This document shows, in pieces, positions 9,202 through 19,764 of a stretch of 64,000 nt of DNA. This DNA is from Limnephilus marmoratus (Eukaryota > Arthropoda > Insecta > Trichoptera > Limnephilidae). Position 1 is the stretch's first letter; every line of letters starts with the position of its first letter. Under the pieces are notes generated by a model. That model did no database searches. It had not been told where the DNA came from and worked only from the letters and a program-made list of their open reading frames with translations. The DNA is taken from NCBI GenBank assembly GCA_917880885.1, contig OU862920.1:1612001-1676000 (forward strand), given 5' to 3'. A program made the translations under genes and the position numbers.

Positions 9202-9852
9202 AAAAAAATTATATTCTTTTATGTACTTTTACATTCTTTTGTATTTTTTTATAATTCATATGTTAATGCTCTATATCGATGTATCGACCACCACAACTCG
9301 GGCATGTGCATATCATGGCTGTCGAAAAATTCTCTACTTACGTATTTAACAATGAATTGAATAATGGAAAAAAATAACATACGAAACATATCACACTTGT
9401 GTTTATTGGTGACAGGATATTCAGCAACAACAATATTTTGATACAAATTTCAAGCGACGAGGTGCAAACACGAATTGTATTGTGAATCAGGTCGGAATAC
9501 GAACACTTGCCGCGATATGCCAGGAAAAAGGGAGAAAAATAATGCAGTCACCGGTGGGTAACGCGTTCAGACGGTTCCCCGTCTAGACGGCGCGGCGCGG
9601 CGCGTTGAGACTACCGGTTGGGCTGATGGGGGTGGGCTAAGGGTTCGATAGCTGAATAATATTCACATTATCCGAGGTGAGGAGCACATGGCTGATTGTT
9701 AACAACTTTGTACACCTTTTATACGATCTACCTTATTGTGTTTGTATCGTGCCGTCATAGGCAATTGGGAATATTTGCGGAACCTTTACAAATATTCTTA
9801 TCACACTGAACTAAAAATTTAATAGATGATTGTAATTTTTGTAACTAAAAAA
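9202..9852. other. No gene; CpG-rich patch at 9545-9640
   Basis: It contains a small GC/CpG-rich island with GACGGCGCGGCGCGGCGCG and an inverted pair around CAGACGG...CCGTCTAGACGG. No TATA/initiator pair or ORF could be matched to it. Confidence 0.4.
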
Positions 9853-10075
9853 ATTAGAGAGTTTAATTAACACGCGGTAGAAGTGAAACCTTCAGAAAAC
9901 TTAAGTAGACAAGAGTTGTAAGACTACGAAGCACCGCACAAAGAGGAGAAAGATTATACTATTTCATTATCTCGCAGGCTAAATCCTATAGATTTACGTG
10001 TTTGTCTCTTTTTAGTATGGCTATTTTTCGTTTCATTGAGTTTCAAATCACAACGGCGTTTAAGAAGTTATTTCG
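9853..10075 (+). repeat. Family C repeat, copy 1
   Basis: It contains CACGCGGTAGAAGTGAAACC, TACGAAGCACCGCACAAAGA, GGCTAAATCCTATAGATT and ATCACAACGGCGTTTAAGAA. The right end (normally GCTAAAGAAGTTTTCACTTC) is damaged. Other copies lie at 34331, 35185, 37331 and 56197. Confidence 0.75.
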
Positions 10076-10161
10076 CTAATTTACGTATGACTTTTTGTTT
10101 TAGGCCCCATAGGCAAATAAATTGATTATTAGTTCAACAAAGAAACATATATTTGAAAAAT

Positions 10162-10320
10162 TTTGATGAACTTCACTCGAAGTAAGGGAAAGTTTGATCA
10201 ACTTCACTCGATGTAAGGGAAACGTTTGATCAACTTCTCTCGAAATAAGGGAAAAGTTTGATCAATTTCTCTCGAAGTAAGGGAAAAGTATAATCAACTT
10301 CTCTCGAAGTAAGGGAAAAG
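10162..10320 (+). repeat. Minisatellite, five 31-32 bp units
   Basis: The unit is TTTGATCAACTTCTCTCGAA plus GTAAGGGAAAAG. Units begin at 10162 (31 bp), 10193, 10225, 10257 and 10289 (32 bp each), and TTTGA starts a sixth. Units differ at one to four positions. Confidence 0.9.
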
Positions 10321-12284
10321 TTTGACTTGACTACTTTGCACTTTTGGTCTCTCTCTAAATTTGTTTGTATATTCCGGGTCTGGTCAAACTTGCCAAAATG
10401 AAAGCCATGTTTGATATTAGATACCTTTTAAGGTAAAAACGTTTGTAAAAAGGCTCCCGTGATGAGGTCCCGCCGGAGTTTGCGATGAAACGCCTTTGTT
10501 GTCGCCAAATATTTAAATATACGTCGTGGCCCAAGGGTTGTAGCGCCAACTGGCGTGTATATGCTAGATAGATCAATTTCCTTTCCTTATTAGTGTGCTT
10601 TTGTCATCTAGCGCGGAGGGGGGTCAGATAGGCGCCTCGAAATTCATTCTGCGCGACCAAAGAATCAGTTATAACTGCGCAACCGAAAGGGTTACATATG
10701 TTATTCGTGCATCGTCGTATATATTTTGAGGTGCTCTAAAAAGTAAGCTGAACGAAAACACATAAGTTAGGTCCAGTGACGAACGAAAGATGGCTTCACG
10801 TAAAAAAGAAAAAGTATCAATAAAAAGAGAAATACTACCCACACCATTTTATCATTGCGCCAAAGCGCGTGAGCATTGCGAGCTGTTAAGTCGGGGTAAT
10901 CAACATTATGCGAAGTCTACTGACTAACTACTAATCTAACTTATCAAACAATTCCATATCACACTTCTACCAATTTATCTCTTCAGTGATTAGACATATT
11001 GAAGGAATTTCAACCCCAATTTTAAACAAACACGCCCACATGGAAAAAAATTTGCTGTATATATAAGTCAGATCACAAAAAATGTCAGATCATAATTTTA
11101 AAGTGGAGAATGTCTGAGGACAACGTATTTAATTTCATGGGCGTGTCAGCGCAAATTGTAAATTCTACTCCTTGTCCATTTTTTGCCGTGGAAATTTACA
11201 TTATAAGTAGCCATTACAAGTTACCAGCTAGTAGCATGTATGTATAAGTACGGGCGTGTTTATATCCAACCGCAGCGCGTAAATGGTGCACTTCCGGATA
11301 TTCCTCACAGCATTCACCTTGAGACGAGAGAGTCATTTACGCTGAAACACAAACAATGTTGCAATTCTTCCACGTCTTGAAGTAGCTCAATTTGTGATTT
11401 AAAATAATGCATTTATAATGTGTATTGTCTGTATCTGCATTTGTTTACGAGATTTATTGGCGTCCAAACAATTTCAATGGTCATCTTTTCAAACTGATTC
11501 GAGATGAAAGCGAATATCTTACATATAGATTGGATGGTGAATATTATTTCTTGACATATTCATGATATGACTTCTATTGTCTGTTATTGTTTAACATAAC
11601 TATATTTTTGCATGTTTCTTTTGTTTTATTTTTACACTCCTGATGGAAAAAATACTATAACTTGGGTTTATTACTAATTTTGAAAGTATATCATTAATCG
11701 GTGTTGTGAATTTCGGGAAAACGACAGATACGCTTTGTGCAAATTTTTGACGATTTAATATTTTCCAAAAATATTATTTTTTTCTCTAATGGCAATTATG
11801 TGTACAAATCATAAACACGAACATAATTAACATACATAGCAAAGATTTTTCATATGAGTCCCGATATTTTTTCTGTAGGTAAAAGACGTAACCTACCTAC
11901 GTAAGTGTTAACAAATCTGCAACAGAGTTGAGTACATAAGTAAGTATAATGATTTAGTACTTCATGATTAAATATTAAATTATTAAAAATATTAGGTCTA
12001 ATTAACCACCATCGAACGTTATTAATACCGTAGCGTCTGCGTGGTTGAATTTAAGAATCCGGCGTCGAACGCATGTCTGCCGCCGCGCTTTACCCGTCGC
12101 ACCATGTAAATCAGTGTACGTGGATTTTCAGATAGGCTACCGTTTCTAATTCAAGAATTCGTCACAGGATGTGATCGCCACTTTGACATGCCCTTCCTAG
12201 GTATAAGTTCTAAAAATTTGTGAATCTGGAGTATCTCCCGGATTTCGAAAGATTGACGGAAATACTCAGTTGTATCAAGCGGCT
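10321..12284. other. No convincing gene
   Basis: Apart from the small ORF at 10790 nothing is supported. 10480-10700 and 11230-11350 are somewhat richer in CpG. No repeat family partners were noticed. Confidence 0.4.
10790..10927 (+). CDS. Small unrecognised ORF, 45 codons
   Basis: It has an ATG in a good animal context (AAGATGG), a Lys/Arg-rich start (MASRKKEKVSIKRE) and a His/Cys-containing middle (FYHCAKAREHCELL), then a stop. No family is recognised. It could be a chance ORF, a small peptide or a first coding exon; a GGTAAT that could be a weak splice donor lies inside it. It is not supported by a second copy or a clear promoter. Confidence 0.15.
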   Translation: MASRKKEKVSIKREILPTPFYHCAKAREHCELLSRGNQHYAKSTD

Positions 12285-12350
12285 GTACATTACATATGAC
12301 GTCATCGCCCATCCGGGTTTCTTTTTCGCGGTGACTAGCCATCACTGGTT
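12285..12350 (-). repeat. Fragment shared with 15650-15715
   Basis: ACATTACATATGACGTCAT and GCGGTGACTAGCC match the segment TATTACATATGATGTCATTG ... CCAGTGACTAGCG at 15650-15715. That segment lies inside the element at 14366-16490, so this looks like a fragment of the same mobile family. Confidence 0.45.
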
Positions 12351-12644
12351 GACAGGATGACAGTGGATACGAGGGACGGGCTAGTTTTGGAACCAGTTCC
12401 TATTGGATTTACGAAATGATCATCACCACTAACTGGGCAAAGCCGAACCAAAACCGCCCGCAGGGCCTAGCAGTAAAAACCTGCGGAGCGGATTTTTAAC
12501 TGCTGGTGCTGGTAACAAACCAAGGGTTAAAATACATTAAGTTAAGGTTTGTTTTCTATCTTTCTCTATTAATTTTCTAACAATTAACTATTATAGGGCT
12601 ACAACATAAAATATGTGTACCTACCTAACTAATTAATTAGTACG

Positions 12645-12760
12645 CCGCGCCGTTTCCGAAGGGGTAGGCAGAGAGAAAAGACCACCAAACAACTCGGTCT
12701 TGGCAAAAGCTTTTTGCTTCATTCTAATTCGTACGTCATCTCATACATAGGTGTGTATTC
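12645..12760 (-). pseudogene. LINE C-terminal fragment, 3' end
   Basis: On the minus strand it encodes FCQDRVVWWSFLSAYPFG, closely matching VCQDRVVWRSVLSAYPCG at 57194-57335. AQDRxxW motifs near the C-terminus are typical of LINE (RTE/R1-like) ORF2 proteins. Stops lie upstream, so only the tail survives. Confidence 0.6.
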
Positions 12761-13444
12761 AGCGTATTATATTCGATTTCAGCATATCCTACTTGGTTGC
12801 AAAATGCTGGATTATTAACGACAATAAATACTGGTTAATTAATTAATTACAAATAATATTGATTGCAAATACTATTTGCATAGTACGTAACAGTTTGCAT
12901 CATTATTTTCATGTCTGAATTTGTCAGACAAGGAAATTATTTTTTACAAAAAATTATTGATCTGGATAGTAAAAAAATGATAATGATAAAGAAATCTAAT
13001 ATTGATAGAGATAATGATAAATGATTGAATATTCACTGCGTTATATTCGGCAGCACTTCAGAGGGAAAGGAACGAGGAAGAAATGCAAGGTCACTAGTGA
13101 TTATATTTCGAAAATTTGACATATTTATTTAATTCTTTGGGCAATTTTTATCTGTCGCTCGCTGTAGGCGGTATACAGGTAGTTTTTAATTTCAGTCATT
13201 TTTGATGTTTACAAGTGACCGCTTTTTTATACATCGCGACAAAACAAAAAGTTAAAACGGTTATAACAAAAATCCTCTCTTTTCAAAGAGATTTTTCAGA
13301 AAAGAAAGGGTAACTGAGACAAGAGGAGTAATTCTGTATCTTTTGTGAATGCGGAAAAGATTCCACTCGAAATCGGCTGACAAATTTCTATGACCGTCAA
13401 CTGCTTTTTCAATAGGTGATGTCAGCTGTCACCGGATTTAACTA
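12761..13444. other. No gene seen
   Basis: AT-rich, with no ORF or repeat partner noticed. Confidence 0.4.
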
Positions 13445-14269
13445 CAGTGTAACCTCGAGATACGAGTTTAATTCGTTCCATAACCTTGCTCATATGTCAA
13501 TTTGCTCGAATCTCAAAGTAATTTTCTCCGTTGAAATTAATTGAAATGCCATTTAATCCGTTCCAGTTAAAATCTCAATATCTCCCTTATTCAAATCTCC
13601 CTTATAAGAAGATGAATACGAACAGTCATAACAAGAAAAAGATTTTTTTAGGCTATGGTCGTGAGATAACTTTTTTGATTAAACGATTTTTTACAGTCGG
13701 AACATGTAAAGGATTTTTCTCTACTGTGTGCCAGCATGTGGTATGTCAAAGATTGTTTTTGATAAAACTATGTTTTACAGTCCGAACATGAAAAGGGTTT
13801 TTCTCCACTGTGTCTCAGCATGTGGTTTGTCAAACATACTTTTTTTAAATTATTTTTTACAGGCGGAACGTGAAATTGGTTTTTTGCTACTATGTATCAG
13901 CAGGTATGTCGTTAAATTTCCCTTTTGAGAAAATGATTTTTCGCAGTCGGAACATGAAAAAGATTTTTCTCCACTGTGAATCAGCATGTGGTTCATCAAA
14001 GATCCCTTTCGAGTAAATGATTGTTGGCAGATACAACATGAAAAAGGTTTTTATCCACACAGTCAGAATGTGTATCTTCAAATCTTTCTTCTTAAAAAAT
14101 GAATACGTACAGTAATAACAAGCAAAAGATTTTTTTTACGCTGTGAGTCATTTGGCCGTTCCTTGTATCACAAATGTTGCTCGTATTTCAAAGCAAAATT
14201 TCACTCGCTCGACGGCTCGTATCTCAAATATCTCGTATATTAGGGTACTCTTATCTCGAGGTACCACTG
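13445..14269. mobile_element. TA-flanked inverted-repeat transposon carrying a zinc-finger array
   Basis: The left end CAGTGTAACCTCGAGATACG and the right end, read inverted, CAGTGGTACCTCGAGATAAG are terminal inverted repeats, and a TA dinucleotide lies directly outside each (13443-13444, 14270-14271). The arms continue weakly for about 100 bases (CGTATCTCAAA-type strings). TA target sites and CAGTGGTACC-type ends fit the Tc1/mariner/pogo superfamily. No transposase is present. The cargo is a decayed minus-strand C2H2 array (13590-14140). Confidence 0.7.
13590..14140 (-). pseudogene. Decayed C2H2 zinc-finger array
   Basis: The minus-strand translation shows C2H2 fingers at about 82-84 base spacing; landmarks such as GGAACATGAAAAAG recur near 13702, 13786, 13868, 13950, 14033 and 14117. 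One finger is intact (CCICQQSFTRKGSLMNHMLIH), followed by the linker HSGEKSF and a second finger CSDCEKSFSQKGNL, whose first zinc-ligand histidine is Tyr. Downstream fingers carry stops and frameshifts. C2H2 arrays normally bind DNA in the nucleus; this copy cannot make a full protein. It lies wholly inside the transposon at 13445-14269. Whether it was captured from a host gene or was an original part of the element cannot be told here. Confidence 0.8.
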
Positions 14270-14365
14270 TAGTGGGGTGGTCCAGGCCCATATGGTAAAA
14301 AATTCAAATATAGGTGTCGCCACCCCCCTTGATTTGTTACACCTACCATTCCTATTATGTGTAAA

Positions 14366-16490
14366 AAAATTTCAGCCCCCTATCTTATATAGAAGGGGGT
14401 GCTCATTGAATTAGAAGTTTCTGATAAAAAGTTCAGCATTTTAAGTAAAACACGTAATAAAAGGTTTATTAATATTGCAAGATTTTTTATCAAATAAGTA
14501 TACAATGTATTTAAATGTTAACAAAATTTGGTAACAAAGCAATAATTAACATAATATCAGTCGCAATCTTTCAAAATTGTGTTTTTTAACTCCTTTTTGG
14601 ATGTTTTAGTAGAAACGATTTTTCTGTATTGTTCAACGATGTGAAGTAAAAATTGCTTTTCTTCCTCATTCTTAATGAGTATTGTGTTGTAATCTTCAAA
14701 TAGTTTAACACATCTCTCCACTGTATCATTAACACGCAAATTTTTTACGCAGCTTTTTCCTTGAAGGTTATCAACATTGTCATTCAGAAAGTAATTGCAA
14801 GAAAGAGTCCTTGATTTCAAGAACTAAGAGCGTTTTCAAAGTTCTTCGTGTTGCAAAAGCTTCTAATGTAAGACAAGCTTAGCAGAATCACCTAGTACTA
14901 AACGATTGCCGCTATCAGAATTTATTTTTTGAACAATGGCCTGTTTCTCAGTATCAAACAGCTGTCAGAAAATAAGGCATATGCAACTAGTTCATCTGCC
15001 AAAAACCATAAGTGATGCTCTAAGACACCCCTAGCTGCTATACTGATTTCGGAATCAATGGCTTCGTACAATTTTAAGCTCTTCCAAAGTAGTAAGTCAT
15101 TTACTGGTGCATCTGCTGCCAAAGATGCTTCGATCCAAACTTTGGTGTGGATGAACACACCAGAACTAACAAATCGAACAATTTGTTTTCAATTTCACCA
15201 TCCAATCAGCATGATGAATCGGACCTGGAGTGTGCCAATGTATCTTCGCAGGTGGTTTGTTCAAAACAATCTTGGTCAGCTTTATTACCTCTTCGTAATC
15301 ATCACGAACTTGATTCTCTCCAGATAGAGCGGTTGAAAAACTTTCAAGAGTATTTTCAGCAATCTGTTCTGCGTTCTTATCGAGTGCTGTGAAGACAATG
15401 TATACATGGCTATATACATGACGCTCATCTAAAAAGGGTTAAAAAGCTACTTTGTAATAGAACTGAATTCAAGCAAGTAACCTATAATGCCAAAGGATGG
15501 CGCCACTTATATTAACTGTACGCCTGAGGACCTGCCGCTGGCAGGTATTAAAATGCTATTGATTTGAAATTTTGAATGTCTCTGCGAATATGGATAGATT
15601 GATGGTAATATGATTATTATTGTAACTGGCGGTTGTGAATAATGTCACGCGGCTATATATTACATATGATGTCATTGCCTGTCGCGGTTACTTTGTCCCA
15701 GTGACTAGCGGTCGTGCTAGTGCTAGTGTAGTGCTCCTTCGGTAATGTTTCCCAAATATCGCTGAATCTTTTGAAAAGTGGGATTTGAGGAGAGCTTGAT
15801 GGCCCAAAATAGAGAAAGTTTTTTGACCTTTTCAAAATCATCTTACGTTTCTCCTCTTTGATCGATGAGAAACGCTCTGTCTTCCGCATTTTTTATCAAA
15901 TTCAAAGCGCTTGCATGGACAATATCAAAAAGTTTGTCTAGTTCTTTTGTAAACAAATACTCTCTTCTTTGTGCTTCAGAATTTCTTCCTCTATTTTTCT
16001 TCAATAGCAGCCAGTTCTTATGAAATTTAATCATTTCTTCAACGCAGTGATTTTGTTGGAATACTAGATTTACTCCATACTTCTATAAACTCTTGAATAT
16101 GTACATGCGCGGAATTTTTCACATTTTTCGATTAATTTAATATGTGGTGATAACGGAGTAAAACTTGCCAAAGAGTAGGAAGTTGGTTAAGCGTCATCAA
16201 TGGGTCAATATCTCGAACTCCAAGTAGAAAAATTTCGCCTTGTTTTCGAGTAGATGAACACATTTTTTACACTGATTCACTTCACTGTCTACTAAATAAG
16301 TATCAAAACTGTGTAAATTTATCTATAAAACTCTTCAGTACTTTATTTTAATATTTATTTAATAGTTTAACACATGAAACTGTCCTGTATCAAAAAGTTA
16401 AAATTAAGCATTTTACACAAAAAATTCAAAAACAACACTCGATTGAGCACCCCTTTCTACTTGAGCTATCTCGCTGAAATTTTACTACGT
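14366..16490. mobile_element. Inverted-repeat-bounded element carrying an arthropod protein pseudogene
   Basis: AAATTTCAG and TAGAAGGGGGTGCTCATTGA at the left (14366-14412) match, inverted, TCGATTGAGCACCCCTTTCTA and CTGAAATTT at the right (16439-16481). The arms therefore bracket the pseudogene at 14557-16105. The exact ends and target duplication were not found. The left arm may extend further left, to the TIR of the neighbouring element at 14269. Confidence 0.5.
14557..16105 (-). pseudogene. Broken copy of an uncharacterised, repeat-associated arthropod protein
   Basis: Minus-strand pieces, N- to C-terminal: a WSKSSIPT-like start near 16090; WLLLKKNRGRNSEAQ and FDIVHASALNLIKNAEDRAF (15843-16034); RDDYEEVIKLTKIVLNKPP and PGPIHHADWMVK (about 15190-15325); WKSLKLYEAIDSEISIAARG with HLWFLADELVAYALF (14950-15090); and VNDTVERCVKLFEDYN (about 14690-14740) with an LLHIVEQYRK end. 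I recognise this order from multi-copy hypothetical proteins in arthropod genomes whose function is unknown. Frameshifts, stops and at least one diverged stretch (15400-15640) separate the pieces. It lies between inverted repeats, which suggests that the family is carried by a mobile element. Confidence 0.6.
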
Positions 16491-16552
16491 TATTATTATT
16501 ATCCCAACAAATCCGTGTACAGTTGAACGCCATGGTTTGTATAGGTCTCGCA

Positions 16553-17275
16553 AGTTAAGAGCGTTTAACCAGCCAGCGGACGAAAATCCACATTTCGTCG
16601 AAAGTTGTTCTTACGATCGTGCAGGGCGGTTACAATGAGAAAGATTAATTATTCTCCGTACCAGCTTTTTAAAATTATAACTCAATATCGAATTTATTTC
16701 AATCCAAATTAGCTTTAATTTATACCTTCATCCAAAAATGCTGAAAGGCGTGATGATAAAACTATTAAAATAGTGTACTTTTTGTAGTTATTTTTTGATT
16801 ATAAGTATTTATCATTTTTCAATAATGTCTAAATTTAATAAGAATGTTAAAAAAATCTGAAATATATTAGTTTGTAAGTGCGCAAATAAATACACAAATG
16901 GACCAATTTTCGTCAAGAAACATATGTACGTACATATTTTTTAATGATTTTATTGAAACTAAAATTAAAATTCTAATACATAACTCTGCTAGATAATGTA
17001 TTGATTTATTTTACTGCATGATTACATTATTTGAATGAGTGTGGTATAACACAAAAACTTTTTTGAAAATTTAACAAATCTGCCAACGACCTATGGAATA
17101 ACCTTATTATACTAAAAATTTAAAAAAATTCTAAAAATTTATTACATAACTTCACTAGATAAAAGAACAATCTTTCGAAATCCATTTATAATTTTTTGTG
17201 GAAAAGAGTCAATACGTCTAAAAACTTTTTTGAAAATGACGTATTTCCGGCTTTCTCTGGTAATGCCTTCTTAAG
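16553..17275 (+). repeat. Long dispersed repeat, copy 2 (partner at 2612)
   Basis: It aligns with 2612-3360. It begins GTTAAGAGCGTTTAACCAGC with a 9-base insertion relative to copy 1, and lacks the CTTACAAAAAGTAGATAC palindrome. It starts about 60 bases after the right arm of the element at 14366-16490. Confidence 0.75.
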
Positions 17276-18029
17276 TTTACTTAATCACAGTACTCACACA
17301 GATGCAAAACTTTCATTCAGCGTGTTTCGTTTTAGGCTTTTAACAAAAAAGCAATTAATAATTATTTCACAATTGAGAATTCGAATCCAAAGCGTGTTTA
17401 AATCGGTAACATAAAACTAATGTTGTTTTACAACATTGTTTATAGAAATACTGAAGGTTTAGGAAGAAAAATAAGTTTATTAACTAAATGATTGAATTCA
17501 GGATTGAATTCAAATTGGTATTCATAACTAACAACAAGGTTAAAAAAATATTGTGTTATTTAGAAATATTAATTTATTGTAATATTCATACTTATATAGA
17601 TAATATTTTATAAAGTAAATAATCTACAAACTGCCACATGCCGCTACACGTTTAATAGGCATAGATTTTGAAAAGTAAACGACTGTTAAACTTAATTAGC
17701 AAAAGAAATATCGGTTTCGGTCGGGATAGATGGAAAAACATGCATTAAAATTCGGTTTTCAAAGTTATGAATTTCCCATATAAAACATCTCCATTGCCGC
17801 CATTTTTTTTGCACGGATTTGACATTTGTAAAGTTTTGTTTAAAACTCAATACGCATGAATTACTTGGTTTACCTAAACCAAGAACCTAATGTTGAAATG
17901 AAGTTTGATTTCCAAAATCTGTGCTTAAAAATTTGGCTGCTTATGGATTATTTATTTTTTATAATTATGTGTTAGCAATCATCAGCAACAACAGCAATTT
18001 AATTTGTACATAAGCGTGTTGAACTGAAA
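17276..18029. other. No gene seen
   Basis: AT-rich, with only chance ORFs. CATAAGCGTGTTGAACTGAAATC at 18009 is partly duplicated at 18169, inside the following fold-back. Confidence 0.4.
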
Positions 18030-18385
18030 TCAAGTAATAATAATAATATCATTCCTAATAACCAAACGAAAATATGAAAGAGAACAAAACACAGAACACT
18101 AAAAAGATAACGGTCGCAACTGGGACTCAAACCCAGTTGCATGCTGTTTTTTTCTGAAATCGTTGTTCATAAGCGTGTTCGACTAAAATAAAGTGACAAT
18201 AATAATATCATTGAAGAAGAATAATCACAGACAACTGTTTCTTGTTCTCTTTCATATTTTCGTTTTTACAGGGTCATCAAAAAATACGGAAAACATTTAA
18301 ACTGTTTTTTTTTTTTTAATTTGAGATAATTCAATGGTTTTGATCTTAAAATGTGCGGAAAAAGATAATTTTTTTTCGTACCTTA

Positions 18386-19263
18386 GGGAACGTACCCATA
18401 CTACGTGACCTGTTTAGGGGGGGGGGGTCATCAAAATACCACGCTTGGTCACAACGGGGGCGGGGGGGGGGGGGGCTTAGGTTTTTATCACGTAGTCAAT
18501 CTAGAAATCTCGCGTTTTTTTCGAGCTACGAGGGGAGGTTTTTAAGTTCGCGGAATGGGAAGGTAAGTGATTAATGGGGGTACCGCTGAATTAGGTACTA
18601 ATTGAACAACTCATTTTTAGGATAAACACTGGGTTTTATCGTAATTAGGTCATTAGTCTTTGAGCTATCGTCGACCAAACACTTCAATCGGGAAGAAATT
18701 GTGAAATGTGGAGAAAATTGAATTCCGCGCTGTTATAAAGTTCCTTTAAGTTAATTTAAAGATCGGAAAAATGTATTAGAGTAGTAGGTGAATATGTTGA
18801 AAAGGAAAAATAATTTTGGTTTTTATTTCCACTCCTTACCCAATCCGCAAACTTCAAAACCCACCCTCGTACATTCAAATAAGTGAAAAAGTTCAGGGAA
18901 CGTGTTTGTTGAAGATGATTGAGATAAAAAATATTTATAAAAATAACAAGACTTTCGTTTCCATAAATTACGTTCCGGTTTCAATATATTTTGACATAAG
19001 TTTTATCTTGATAATATTTTTTTTACTTGTAATGCATGCATTCTTGCTGTCACGCAGCTAGCGCCGTATTAATAAAGACAAATATAAGCCAAATAATGCA
19101 TTTTTTTATTTTTTGTTAGCAAAAAATGATTCGAAACCATATTTATGAAATACTACGTGAAAACTGTAGGGGGGGGGGTCTTGGAATATACTACACGTGG
19201 TCACCGGGGGGGGGGGGGGTTAAAAATTGCAAAAAGTGTGTCACGTAGTATGGGTACGTTCCC
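18386..19263. mobile_element. Composite poly-G element, nested in the mariner arm
   Basis: The outer ends are GGGAACGTACCCATACTACG and its inverse, each flanked by TA (18384-18385, 19264-19265). Within it are two 115-120 base sub-copies of the MITE (18386-18500 and 19146-19263), each with two long G tracts. They are separated by about 645 bases that hold no recognised gene. The inner ends of the sub-copies are eroded (TCACGTAGT, ATACTACGTGA). It may be the longer parent of the 163 bp MITE at 32453 or a merger of two insertions. Confidence 0.7.
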
Positions 19264-19499
19264 TAGTATGTTTCGATGTGTGCACCGTTCGTCGGTCTGC
19301 AGATGTCTAGTCTGTCTATGGGGGCTCCTCTACCAATCCAGCCGTTGGAAAAGCGAGCATGCCAACATCTAAAAAAAATTATAACACCGAAAGCCTTTAT
19401 GTTACACGTGTAATTTTGTCACTGAACTGGTTAATGTAAGTTTTGTTTTGGGGGTAGCGTGACCTTGCTATGCGCACACTAGTGCGCGCCTACGATTGC

Positions 19500-19764
19500 C
19501 GTTCAGTATCGTTGGTAGAGGAACCCCCACTGCCTAGCCTCCAAAAAGTCCTGACCTTTCCCCTTTGGATTTCTTTTTCTTGGGGTTCATTAAAAACATT
19601 GTTAAAAACAACGCAGTAAAGATCCGGGATTTGGATCACCTGCGGAAGCGAATTTCTGCCGCTATCTTGACAGTTACTCCCGAAATGATTGCACGTACGT
19701 GGCAAGAAATCGCCTATAGACCAGACATCTGCAGAACGACGAACGGTGCACACATCGAAACATA
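19500..19764 (+). pseudogene. C-terminal fragment of a Tc1/mariner-like transposase
   Basis: The ORF reads LDFFFLGFIKNIV, then DLDHLRKRISAAILTVTPEM, then WQEIAYRPDICRTTNGAHIE and a stop. This is the usual end of insect DDE-type transposases of the Tc1/mariner group, in which a PDLTPLDFFLWG-like block carries the last part of the catalytic core. The upstream half is frameshifted (stops just 5' of LDFF) and the N-terminal and catalytic regions are missing. It lies inside the TA-flanked element 18269-19883 and is its only coding remnant. The 3' flank merges into the right inverted repeat. Confidence 0.75.

Noticed and set aside
13890..14081. Minus-strand ORF in the zinc-finger region (63 codons)
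   Set aside because: It is out of frame with the fingers; the CxxC...H signals are in another frame.
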